Assembly: GCA_032718475.1 (NCBI GenBank)
Contig: JAUCBJ010008138.1
Coordinates: forward strand, 1 to 54,404
Length of the DNA stretch: 54,404 nt
From: Nemertoderma westbladi
Taxonomy: Eukaryota > Xenacoelomorpha > Nemertodermatida > Nemertodermatidae
Direction of reading: 5' to 3'
The position numbers were made by a program, and so were the translations under genes. The notes under the pieces were generated by a model that did no database searches, was not told the DNA's origin, and worked only from the letters and a program-made list of their open reading frames with translations. Below, piece after piece: positions 30,921 to 41,384 of this stretch (its first letter is position 1; each line of letters opens with the position of its first letter).

Positions 30921-33900
30921 CATTAAAAATTGATAATTTTTCGAGTCAGGTCAGGTATTCTAGGTCATTGATCAAGAAAACTTGCCACCTCCATGCAGCA
31001 TAAAGGAGGTGCCACCTGTAGCTGCATAGACCCTCTTACTAGGGCAAATCTGGTCCTGTAACTAGGACCCCCTTCGTTCTGGGATAAGGACGCCCTTGGT
31101 CCTGGATTAAGGACCCATATACTTGGCTGCAGGGGTATATGGCCTGACCAGGCAGATGGTGATCTACCAATGGCTGGTTAGGAGTAGAGTGTTCTCATGT
31201 CCACTCTGAGGGCACTTCACTGCGACCTGCACCTGGCAGCAAGGGTACAGGGCATGACCCAGCAGATGAGCTGCAACAGCCAATGGTGGGTCATGTACGC
31301 CAGAGTAGATATGGGTGATGGGCCTCATATCTGACTCCATTGCGACACCCACCCTGTGGAATGGCAAACCAGGGTGTGGTATTTGCCCCGAGAGCTGACT
31401 CGGCAAAAAAGCACCCCCCAACCCCCACTATGGATTACATTAGCAATGCGGAGGTCCGGCCACTAGAGGCCAGTGGAATTACCGGACACAATCGGCCTCA
31501 CAGGCGTCAGTTAACTCCTGACCGGCTGCCTGTCTCACCCCCTACTGGAGAGAGAGCAGCCAACAATTCTTTGAGTCCCTTTCCTGATGACCTTTCTGGC
31601 CCAAACCCTGGGTCACCAGGGAGGCCAGATTGTGATGGGGAGAGGGATTCTGGAGTTGGAGGCTACTCTCATGTTCCACCCCGACCAACAAAGCCATTGG
31701 TGAATCTGAGGCAAGTCACTAGACTAGCCTCAGTAAACACCCTAACACTCGGGTCCCCAATGCGACAAGGTGAGCTGACTGCCTTGGCAGATAAGCTTTC
31801 TCTTAGCGCAGTGGGTGTTCAAGAGCACCGAATGCAGACTGGACAGACTGATGAGGTTCTGATTAAGGACATGGGGGGCGGTTGGCGACTCGCCCTCGCG
31901 TCAGCAGATGATAGTGGCAATGGTGGAATTGGTCTATTGATGAATCCAACTGCACATGCAGCATTGGACAAAATAGACCAAATCTCTAACCGCATCATCC
32001 GTTGCCACTTCTCATGTTCTGGAAGACTGGCTAAGAAGTTTCCTAAGGTGGTTCTGATTGTGTGCTACTCTCCAACTAGTGTTGCCCCTGTAGAGGAGGT
32101 GGAAAATTTCTACCACAATCTACAAGCAGCAACTGATGGAGTGGATCAGCATGCATTCTTAACATTCCTGGGAGACTTTAATGCAAGTCTGCATCAATCA
32201 CCTACATCGCCCTGGGTCTATAGCAATAGTGTTAACCGAAATTCTGTCCATCTTCAGGATTTTATCTCTGGAAATGGATTGTTTTCGGCTGGAACCCAGT
32301 TCAAGAAGCGAACTGGAAAGCTATGGACTCATAGTGGACCCAGTGGTCACAAGTCCCAGATAGACCATATTCTGTTTCGTAGGAAATACAGGAGCTCTAT
32401 ACAAGACTGTAATGCATTTACACTTCGACCCTTCTCCAGTGATCACCGCCTTATTGTGGCCAAGGTAAGACTTAGTCTGCGTGCTAGCAGAACAACGAAA
32501 TCTGCCTTGCCACGGCATGACTGGTCCTCTCTGTTGCAACAGCCAAGTGTGAGATCCAGCTTCACACTACAGCTGAGCAACAGGTATGAGGCTCTTGCCT
32601 CTGAGGCGGCAGATCACTGTGAGGGCTATACTGCCTTTACAGAAGCAGTTAAGTTAGCAGCTGCAGAAACAGTTCCTGTATACCCTCGAAACAGGAAAAG
32701 GGCCCCCTGGACTGACAACAAAATTCAGAAGTGCCGAAATGACCTTCATAAGGCGCAGAAAGAGTCCCGACTCAAACAGACTACAGCGGCCAAGAATGCA
32801 GTTAAAGCTGCATCTAGGTCCCTGAACAGGCAGTACTCTGTTAATCTACAGGAGCTAATAAACCAACAGGTTGATGCCATCAATGATGCTGACGACAGCA
32901 GGCAATCATCCCAGGCATGGAAATCGATCAATCTGCTTACTGGGCGGAAAAGCCAACCAACCACCAAGGTTAAGGCTGAATCACCAGCCGATCGCCTCAA
33001 TGGTTGGAAAGCCCACTTTGAAAAGCTCCTCAATAATGACAGGGTATTGCCTGATAACTTTATAGAAGTAAAAGTGTCTGAGTCTGTACTCCCAGATATT
33101 CCCATTGGCGATATCTCCTTTGCAGAAGTGAAGGCTGCTGCAAAGAGCATTAAGACCAATCGTGCCAGTGGAGTAGATGGTGTTCCCCCTGAGGTCTTTA
33201 AAATACCTGAGTGTTTAAAGCTCATCTATCCCATCATAGTAGACATGTACCGTACAACAAGAGTCCCACAAGAAATGAAAACAAATAAGTTGGTGCCAGT
33301 CCCCAAGAAGGGCAACCTAACACTCTATGGTTCTTTTCGGGGAATCTCATTGATCTCGATTGCTGCAAAACTATACAATAGAATTCTATTAAATCGCATC
33401 AGGGATCCCATTGAGAGACTGCTACGTGGAAATCAGAATGGGTTCCGTAAAGGTCGTGGGACCATGGAGCCCATTTTGGCACTTAGAAGGATAATTGAAG
33501 AGTTATCAAAAAAGAAAGACAGGCATCTGGCTGTTATCTTTGTTGACTTCTTCAAGGCCTTTGATTCAGTCTCTCGCTCACGTATGTTCAGCATACTTTC
33601 ATTATATGGGATTCCTGATGAAATTATTGCAGCAATCAGATCAGTATACGATGGTTCGACAACATTTGTGTCTACTGTTGACGGTGACACAGAACCATTT
33701 GAAGTGTTATGGGGCGTACTCCAAGGAGACACACTTGCACCATTCTTGTTCATTATTGTGGTTGACTATGTTCTACGCATGTCCTTAGATCATCATAATG
33801 ATGATGGGGTGATGATAACTCCACCTACTGGCTCCAGAAGTCGAGGAAATCCTGCCAAGTACCTAACTGATCTAGACTTTGCTGATGACTTAGGAGTACT

Positions 33901-34710
33901 CTCAGAATCATTAGAGGGAGCCCAGCGGCTCCTCAGCTCATTAGAACATGCTGCTTCTAGTGTTGGTCTTTTTATTAACTCCAGAAAGACCAAAATTCTG
34001 ACAGTTAACTTTGAAAGTCCTCAGCAAGTCTCTGATCGGATGAGCATAAGCTCAAAGGATGGTATGCTTGAGCATGTGGACGACTTCTGTTACCTGGGAT
34101 CATGGATCCGGAAGTCAGGTGAGGACCTTCGAATACGTAAGGGAAAGGCATGGGCAGCCTTGAATAGGCTTTCCAGGATTTGGAAGTCACCTAGAATTAA
34201 TCGGAAACTTAAGGTCCGATTATTTAGAGCAGCAGTAGTTCCAGTACTCCTCTACGGGAGTCCATGCTGGGCTCTAACTGCTGAGGACACCAAATCTCTG
34301 GATGGCACATTCACAAGAATGCTACGCCGGGTACATTGTGTCAAGTACAATGCACACATCTCCAACCAGACACTATATAACATTGGAGGTGTCTCATTGG
34401 TTCCCCCAAGCTTGACACTAGAACAAAATCGCCTCCGCTTTGCAGGACATTGCTTTCGCCGTGAGGACCAGCCAGTGCATAATCTTGTACTTTGGCAGCC
34501 TCATGGAGTGAATAAGCATGGTGGACAGCCCATGACTTTCTTGAGACGCATCTTAAAGGACACTGGCCTTAAAGATGCGGATGATCTAGCAAATGTCATG
34601 GGTGATAGGGAGTTGTGGCGGTGCAATTTTGTTGACAAGCCGGCACAGCATTCTTAAAAATGCAGCTGCAATGCAGCATGCCGATCCTAGTAGTAGTAGT
34701 AGTAGTAGTT
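30921..34710 (+). mobile_element. full-length RTE-like LINE inside element B gag
   Basis: It comprises a 5' UTR of about 440 bases with internal partial repeats (two lines describing a tested 'gg..tacagggcatgacc/atatggcctgacc' type phrase), one long frame, a very short 3' UTR, and a (TAG)n tail ending at 34710. About 60 bases of gag are duplicated at its ends. A single frame, a short microsatellite tail and an APE endonuclease fit the RTE group, though I cannot fix the clade. Confidence 0.9.
31361..34657 (+). CDS. LINE endonuclease-reverse transcriptase
   Basis: About 1,098 residues from the first ATG at 31361; no earlier ATG is in frame. It shows an N-terminal disordered Pro-rich stretch, then an APE-type endonuclease (LASVNTLTLGS, VGVQEHRMQT, LTFLGDFNAS, SSDHRLIVAKV), which nicks the target. 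The reverse transcriptase has NRASGVDGVPPEVFK, NQNGFRKGRGTME, FVDFFKAFDSVSR (catalytic Asp), GVLQGDTLAPFLF and the catalytic box LDFADDLGVL. The C-terminal region has LRRVHCVKYNAHISNQTL, LRFAGHCFRRED and NKHGGQP, and ends QHS. No stop or frameshift was seen, so this copy may be active or recently active. At least three truncated relatives lie in the window. Confidence 0.95.
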   Translation: MANQGVVFAPRADSAKKHPPTPTMDYISNAEVRPLEASGITGHNRPHRRQLTPDRLPVSPPTGERAANNSLSPFPDDLSGPNPGSPGRPDCDGERDSGVGGYSHVPPRPTKPLVNLRQVTRLASVNTLTLGSPMRQGELTALADKLSLSAVGVQEHRMQTGQTDEVLIKDMGGGWRLALASADDSGNGGIGLLMNPTAHAALDKIDQISNRIIRCHFSCSGRLAKKFPKVVLIVCYSPTSVAPVEEVENFYHNLQAATDGVDQHAFLTFLGDFNASLHQSPTSPWVYSNSVNRNSVHLQDFISGNGLFSAGTQFKKRTGKLWTHSGPSGHKSQIDHILFRRKYRSSIQDCNAFTLRPFSSDHRLIVAKVRLSLRASRTTKSALPRHDWSSLLQQPSVRSSFTLQLSNRYEALASEAADHCEGYTAFTEAVKLAAAETVPVYPRNRKRAPWTDNKIQKCRNDLHKAQKESRLKQTTAAKNAVKAASRSLNRQYSVNLQELINQQVDAINDADDSRQSSQAWKSINLLTGRKSQPTTKVKAESPADRLNGWKAHFEKLLNNDRVLPDNFIEVKVSESVLPDIPIGDISFAEVKAAAKSIKTNRASGVDGVPPEVFKIPECLKLIYPIIVDMYRTTRVPQEMKTNKLVPVPKKGNLTLYGSFRGISLISIAAKLYNRILLNRIRDPIERLLRGNQNGFRKGRGTMEPILALRRIIEELSKKKDRHLAVIFVDFFKAFDSVSRSRMFSILSLYGIPDEIIAAIRSVYDGSTTFVSTVDGDTEPFEVLWGVLQGDTLAPFLFIIVVDYVLRMSLDHHNDDGVMITPPTGSRSRGNPAKYLTDLDFADDLGVLSESLEGAQRLLSSLEHAASSVGLFINSRKTKILTVNFESPQQVSDRMSISSKDGMLEHVDDFCYLGSWIRKSGEDLRIRKGKAWAALNRLSRIWKSPRINRKLKVRLFRAAVVPVLLYGSPCWALTAEDTKSLDGTFTRMLRRVHCVKYNAHISNQTLYNIGGVSLVPPSLTLEQNRLRFAGHCFRREDQPVHNLVLWQPHGVNKHGGQPMTFLRRILKDTGLKDADDLANVMGDRELWRCNFVDKPAQHS

Positions 34711-34770
34711 AGGTGTTGTATTTTTTCAACACAATTTTGAATTTGTTGATCATATTCTTTAAATTTTGAA
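34711..34770 (+). repeat. target-site duplication of the LINE, right copy
   Basis: Second copy of the 60-base duplication (see 30861). The two differences from the left copy are both C-to-T at CpG on the minus strand. Confidence 0.92.
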
Positions 34771-35744
34771 TTTAAAATTTCTTCAAGTGAGGGGCTTAGG
34801 GTCCCCAATACTTGTTCAGTTACCTTTGTAATAATTTCCCCAGATTGATATTGTCCCTTTACCTCTATTGCAGTTCGAGTAACTTTGAACTCATCATCAA
34901 TCTTGTCGAGTTGATCATCATGTTGGCTTAATCTATCAGATACCGTGGAGAGTTCCCTTTTTATGACTAAAATTTCGGTGCATGTTTGTTCATTGGACTG
35001 TTCAACACGAAATTTACATGTTTCGTTTAACCGAACAATCTCATGTGCCTGTTCATCTAATCGAGCCTCGATATGGTTGGCTCGTTTACGTGCTTCGATA
35101 GCTTGATCATTGATCTGACTCTGTGTGGCATCAGCCTGACGTTGCACTTTATCAGTCAGTTGTTTCAGCTGATCTCTAGTCGTATCAGCATCCTTATTAA
35201 ACTGATCACGAGTCATATCAGCCTGTTGTTTAAGCTGATCTTGAGTTGCATTGTCTCGGTGTTGAGCATTGTCAGCGAGTTTCTGCATGAGCGACATTAA
35301 GGAATTTAGAGTAATTTCAGGAGGGCTGGGTTGTTCTGGAACATCCACTACTTCAACTGGTTGTTCTAGAATACTTTCAAGAGATTCAGTAAATGACTCA
35401 TCGCCAGACTGTACGGGAGTAGTAGCAGGTTTTTCCTCAGGAATTACTAGGATGCAGTCCTTCAGAGCTACATGGTCAGACAATGCCCCGAAGCCTGCTT
35501 CAATAGAAACTGCAGCAATTGTTTCCCATGCATAGCGCATTTTATTATTTAGTATAACATTAGCAGAGTTTATCGTACTTTGAAACTCAGAATTAATATT
35601 AACTTCTGGAAGGGCCGAATCAAATAATTTGAAAAAACTAGCTATTTTCTCGTCATAAAGACTATTGACTTTACTTACTGTGAGAACTAAAAAATCTAAC
35701 TCAAGCTGCTGTGTTTCAGCATATTTGCCCTTTATTTGTTTTAT
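34711..35744 (-). CDS. gag: BEL/Pao gag N-terminal part (element B)
   Basis: The part of element B gag on the other side of the LINE. The frame is open on the minus strand from 35744, the edge of the nested X-box element, through an ATG at 35540, to 34711. An N-terminal helical region (KGKYAETQQLELDFLVLTV, DEKIASFFKLF) is followed by a long coiled coil built from repeated DQ motifs (TRDQFNKDADTTRDQLKQ). The frame runs to the LINE edge and matches that of 28802-30920 through the duplicated target. A start codon may lie just across the X-box element, at about 37864. Confidence 0.8.
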
Positions 35745-37858
35745 CCACGAAGCTAAGGAAAATCAACTACTTTCGCTAAGAAAAATTTTCCTTAGCTGAG
35801 ATGGTCTATTCATAGTGGGCTATTTTACTTGTATGGAGCAGATTTAGTGTTTTTTGGTCGGGGAAAAAACTAGCCTTTAAAAGTACCCTGAAATTTTGCA
35901 TGTATATACTACTCGGCGAGGCGCATCTTTTGGGCCGGGTCTCATATCCAGGAAAAATCTGGTTTCCATGGCAACGGACTTCAAAAAAAGTCTATGTATT
36001 TCAAGTCAATATTTATAACTCTATTTGTAGGAAAACTATAATAGATATAAACTTGGGGTTTTGCAACACAACTATAAGGTCCATAGCAGATCCGATTGAG
36101 GCTAAATAGAAAATCCAGTTACCTTGGCAACCGGGATAAACAGATGTTAAAATTTATAAAATGTTAATTTGAGGCCTAAGGGCAAGGTGTTATGACTTGG
36201 GACCAACCCCTACCCCCACTATATAACTTATTCTGCATCCGAATTACATTGTTCTATTTTTCAGTTACCATGACAACCGCTGAAAACAGATGTTTTTATA
36301 CAAAAATTATTCATTTGGACAAAGATTTCATGATAAAATTTTATGAAACTGGGTATGTGTTACTGGACCACTAGTTGGAACTTTTAGTGAAACTCAAAAC
36401 ATTCCAGAAATATCTAGTTACCATGGTAACTGGAGTTTATTAAAGTATATATCATTCAAGTCTAAATTCAATACACTATTTGTAGCAAAATGATGTAATA
36501 TATATAAATTTGGGGTTTTGCAACTCATCTATAAGGTCCATATACAAGCCCTTCGAGGTTAATTACACAATCCAGTTACCATAGCAACAAGACTAAACAG
36601 ATGTTAAAATTTATAAAATGATCCACGAAGCTAAGGAAAATCAACTACTTTCGCTAAGAAAGATTTTCCTTAGCTGAGATGGTCTATTCATAGTGGGCTA
36701 TTTTACTTGTGTGGGGCAGATTTGGGGTTTTTTGGTCGGGGAAAAAACTTGCCTTTAAAAGTACCCTGAAATTTTGCATGTATGTACTACTCGGCGAGGC
36801 GCATCTTTTGGGCCGGGTCTCATATCCAGGAAAAATCTGGTTTCCATGGCAACGGACTTAGAAAAAAGTCTATGTATTTCAAGTCAATATTTGTAACTCT
36901 ATTTGTAGGAAAACTATAATACATATAAACTTGGGGTTTCTCAACACAACTATAAGGTCCATAGCAGAGCCGATTGAGGTTAAATAGAAAATCCAGTTAC
37001 CTTGGCAACCGGGCTAAACAGATGTTAAAATTTTTAAAATGTTAATTTGAAGCCTAAGGTTAAGGTGTGATGACTTGGGACCAATCCCTACCCCCACTAT
37101 ATAACTTATTCTGCGTCCGAATTTGATTGTTCTATTTTGCAGTTACCTTGACAACCGCTGAAAACAGATGTTTTTATACGAAAATTATTCATTTGTACAT
37201 AGACTTCACGATAAAATTTTACGAAACTAGGTATGTGTTATCTGGACCACTAGTTGGAACTTTTAGTGAAACTCAAAACATTCCAGAAATATCTAGTTAC
37301 CATGGTAACTGTAGTTTTTTTAAAGTTATATATCATTCAAGTCTATAATCATAACTCTATTTGGAGAAAAACTGTAATATATATAAACTTGGGGTTTTGC
37401 AACTCATCTATAAGGTCCATATACAAGCCGTTCGAAGTTAATTAGAAAATCTATTTACCATAGCAACAAGAGTAAACAGATGTTAAAATTAATAAAATGA
37501 TAATTTGAAGCACAATTTAACAGTATTATGACTTGGGACCAACACCTACCCCCACTGTATGACTTATTCTGCATCCGAATTACATTGTTCTATTTTTCAG
37601 TTTCCATGACAACCACTGCAAACAGATGCATTTTGATAGAAAATCTGTAATATGGACATAAACTACAATATTTTCTGAAACTTGATGTGTTATCTGAAAA
37701 ACAATCTGGACTGAATCTTTTTTCAAAGGTAAAACCAACAGTTCCAGAGAACTCTAGTTTCCATGGGAATAGAAGTTATTTATTGGCAAATGCTACTAAA
37801 CTAGGCTAAGCAACGAACCAAATTGTGGCCGTTTGTTTAATTTTCCTTAGCTTCGTGG
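35745..37858. mobile_element. non-autonomous TIR satellite element with X-box-like motifs
   Basis: Ends are inverted copies (ccacgaagctaaggaaaat / attttccttagcttcgtgg). The head forms a hairpin (agctaaggaaaat ... attttccttagct). The body is two head-containing units about 878 bases apart (35745 and 36622) plus a partial third. Within them a GTTACCATGGCAAC-like palindrome recurs at 35962, 36118, 36264, 36417, 36575, 36840, 36996, 37142, 37296, 37454, 37600 and 37757. No coding capacity. It resembles tandem-repeat MITE/Helentron-like elements such as the mollusc pearl group, but no clear target duplication was found. It interrupts element B gag near its start. Confidence 0.8.
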
Positions 37859-38734
37859 TTGCATTTCCTTTAGGAAATGCCTTTCTAGTATATATAGAAA
37901 GAAGTAATTATTTGCTTTAAAGCAACAGAAATATTAATCAATATTAGTTTAAATTAATTTAATCGAAATTAAATTAACAATTAATATAATAAGACAGACG
38001 GCCGGCTAAGGCACCCTACCTTTAACCGACGCCAGACAAGCACACAATGGGAGATCAAAGGGAGGGGAAGCAGCATCTTAAGGTTTGCGATAGAGAATGT
38101 TTTAAAGGCTTACTGTGTAGGAAAATACGAATACAACACATACAATCGGACTAGGGGGGGGGGGGTAACAGGAGAAATTCAGGACTGTCTCTCGTCCTGA
38201 AAACTTGCATAAGTTGGGGGGATGAACCTCTCCCGAGAGGTGCATCCACCACCATGGGCAAACCAAAAACCGTCTGGCAAGCCCTGCCTCGTTCCTAAAC
38301 CGACACACCGGAGTCGGCCAACGAGACACAATGGTAAACCGTACCAGAGATACAATTATAAAAAAAGCAAATGCTTTATTTAACAGGGGGGGGGGGGGGG
38401 GGGGGGTACCGGTATTCTTGGAACTAAGGTACCGATATCATACACACTTACACAAAAATCTGAGTATAAACTCCACACAGTTAACAATTCCTAACTACAG
38501 TATAACTGCAACATACAATCAAAATAAAACACTAAACTGCACCAGACTAGGTGTACTAAGGTCCTTCTTGTCAAATTGACAAAATACCATACCACCATCA
38601 ATGACTCTGTTAAAAACTCGAAAAATCAAGAGAAAAGCCGGAAGCAGTCTAGTATATAGTAAGACAAACTGAAATAAGTTTATCTTATCCTTTTTAGGGG
38701 ATAAGTCTATAACAATTTATCTTACCTTTCTTAG
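37859..38734 (-). other. 5' leader of element B
   Basis: No coding frame. It contains G runs at 38154-38165 (12) and 38386-38406 (21), both C on the element's coding strand. Next to the LTR the minus strand reads ctaagaaaggtaagat, which lacks the TGG that usually opens a tRNA primer-binding site. Confidence 0.5.
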
Positions 38735-39445
38735 TGTAAGATTTTTTCCCCATAAAAATCCGGAGGGAAAGAAATCTAGGAACCAAGAAAGGTAAGGTGG
38801 AGTACAAAGACTCATGAAAATATACCGGTGACAAAATATCTTCTAAACCAACGTAGAAATATATCACTAACAATATAAATAATTGTGATCATCTAATCAA
38901 ATAACTTTAACTTATACAACCGGTAGAATAATATTGGCAAATTGTGAATTTTGAACACCGTGAATCGAGACTAATAATAATTATGTAGCAACTGTATTAT
39001 ATCAGGACAATAAACAGGGCCGCTTTATCAATATCAAGGCCCCTACTCCTCTAGGCGGTAATGTAGGTTATATCAGCTGACCAATAGGAAGCTAGCTACC
39101 TTTACTACACAGCATTTTCCCTAATGCATTTTCCGCCTAAGTAAACAGTTTAACCAATATAATAATATTGTTACAGGGAGCCACTCGGATGGAGAGGATT
39201 AATTGAAATCAATATAATACAATACTATAACCGGCACATTATCTAAGGCTATCTGACGGCTTGTAAATATAGCACATGAATTTAACTAAATATAATTTCC
39301 GGTCAAATAAATTAATTCCTGCTAAGAATATTATTATAAATTTTGCCAACAAAAATATAAAATATCCGCTGTAGCTGAAACCTGTAAAGCTATAATTTGG
39401 ACCAAAAATAAGTAAATAACGGAGCGGGTGCCAAAAAAAGTGACA
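38735..39445 (-). repeat. 5' LTR of element B
   Basis: 711 bases, the partner of 22282-22993, followed at 39446-39450 by attac, the second target-duplication copy. Confidence 0.95.
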
Positions 39446-41003
39446 ATTACTTAGCATTATATATTTAAGTTTAACGGCGAGAAATAATTCTTTTTTCTCT
39501 TTCCTTACTGTCCGTATCATATTATAAATATGTGACTACAGTAAGATGAAATGTCCGTACTTATTAAAGTTCAAAATACCGCTCCTACTATACTCAAGTA
39601 TTATTGGTAAGTAGAGTATTAGGAATGCAAAGTTCAGATCCTCGTGTCTCGGCTAAACCAAGCTCTGGGTAGACCTTGGAAACGACTTGCCTCTTCTCAC
39701 TGACATTGCTTCTTGCAATATTGCTCTCATACCGTATATTAAATAATACATATAGTAGAATGATGTCCATTTAACAGTAGCGTAAAACGCAAAATAAATC
39801 TGTTAAACCCTTTGACCATCTGCAATTCTAGTCGATTAAGATATCGCGGCACCCACCGATATACTTGAAAGACAAAATTCTAGAATCAGTGGTTAACGTC
39901 CCCAGACATGTTCTGGAATAAATCGGTGCCCATCTTAAATATTAAATATTTAATAAATATTTATAAAATCTATTAAAACAAATGTTATAATAGAGTAAAA
40001 AGCAGGCAAATAAACTCTAAGGAGTTTGTAAACCAAGAAAATCTATAAATCAAAAATCTGTTAAAATTCAGATCCTTTAAAATTCTAGTCGATTAAGATA
40101 TCGTAGCACTTACCGATACTCTTAAAAGGACAAATTTCCTAGAATTAAGGATCCTAGTCCCCAGACATGTTCTGGAATAAAATTGGGTCTATTTTAGTGT
40201 CAAATAATAAAATTTACGGGAATAATTTTAAATTCATATCCTCTCATGAATTTGATAAATTATCATTTTATACAATTTATAACATTCCCAAAATTCCATT
40301 AATTAATAGATCATGGGAGCGGAGATTCACCCTATTAAATATATTAGTGTGAGAGAATCTCCAATGTATAGTCAATAGCCGATAAAATTCATAAAATCAT
40401 GTATAAAGGGGAATATTGACAATTAAAGAATTACTATTAAATAGCTTCCCAGATCTGTATACATGAGAATTACCCTAATTCTACTGCTAGCTTTCCATAA
40501 TGTCACCATAGCAACAACCACGCTAGAATTAGAAGCGAGTTAAAAGAACAATAGAAAGCTTGCCCCATTGAATAGCACACGGAATAAATAGCACACTGCT
40601 AGTATCCAGGGATACATAATAATAACGTGGCATTCTGGAAGGCACTTGACTAACGGACAAATGGCCCGAATGTGTACAATTTGTGACAGTTGTGTGGAAT
40701 TTGTGCATTTATAGGTGAATGTTACTACTAAAGTGTGTTTACAGTAGCGAGTCGCAGTTGTGAAGGTTGCCCTACCTCTGTAGCAAGAACCTGAAGTAAT
40801 TCTGAGCCCTTGGGACGGACAGTGGAGTGACTCGCGCTGGTTATTGTTGTCGTTGTGTAGCTACTACGTTGGCGAGAGGCACAGCGACGACAGTACATCA
40901 GCGCTGAGGATCTTGCGCTGTCCAGGGGCATTGAGGGGGAGGCAGCGACGACCGCTAGCCTAAATATAATTAATTATAATATCGATAAACTCATATAGCA
41001 GCT
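39446..41003. other. AT-rich region with a dispersed direct repeat
   Basis: Non-coding. A block of about 95 bases (attctagtcgattaagatat ... ccccagacatgttctggaat) occurs twice, at about 39826-39920 and 40084-40180. The last 300 bases are richer in G+C and run up to the ATG at 41004, so they may be the 5' UTR or promoter of that coding region. The piece before it continues the flank of element C across the B insertion. Confidence 0.5.
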
Positions 41004-41384
41004 ATGACTGAGTTGATAGAAGATGATCTTGGTATCAGGGAGCGATATACCCTACCATTGCAAGCGTTTGTTGATAGTTTAATAAGTGGCGACGCTATTC
41101 AACCCACTACAGAGGACGATGGCCGTTATATCGAACCGCCAATGTCAAAGGAACAGCTCACGCGTGAATTGGACTATAGAAAATTCACCGCTCGCTATAC
41201 TCATCGTAATAGTACGTATATGGACTTCTTAACTACTGGTCATCCTATCGATTTACACGATGTGGACGATATAGACACCGAAAGGGAAATGATCTTATTT
41301 AAATATCATACTCATCGGAGTCGGAACGATAAACTGAGAATCGAACATGAGAATTCTATTCGAAACCGACTCGAAAGAGAAGTG
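41004..41384 (+). pseudogene. unrecognised protein, N-terminal part
   Basis: From the ATG at 41004 a hydrophilic frame of about 127 residues (TLPLQAFVDSLISGD, IEPPMSKEQLTREL, EREMILFKYHTHRS) runs to LEREV, where the Gypsy sequence begins. No known family was recognised. Codon use and acidic/basic composition look protein-coding. The rest appears at 45338-46286 on the same strand. It could be a host gene exon or an ORF of another element. Confidence 0.5.

Larger units (their letters stand above)
22282..39445 (-). mobile_element. BEL/Pao LTR retrotransposon (element B), full length with nested insertions
   Basis: Two LTRs (22282-22993 and 38735-39445) enclose gag and pol on the minus strand, and attac flanks both ends as a 5-bp target duplication. 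Without the nested LINE (about 3.8 kb) and the X-box element (2.1 kb), the length is roughly 11 kb. The order on the minus strand is 5' LTR, leader, gag, protease, RT, RNase H, integrase, 3' non-coding region, 3' LTR. Confidence 0.93.

Noticed and set aside
38102-38579. Short frames on both strands around the G runs of the element B leader
   Set aside because: Low complexity (Pro or Gly runs) and no coding character; a leader region.
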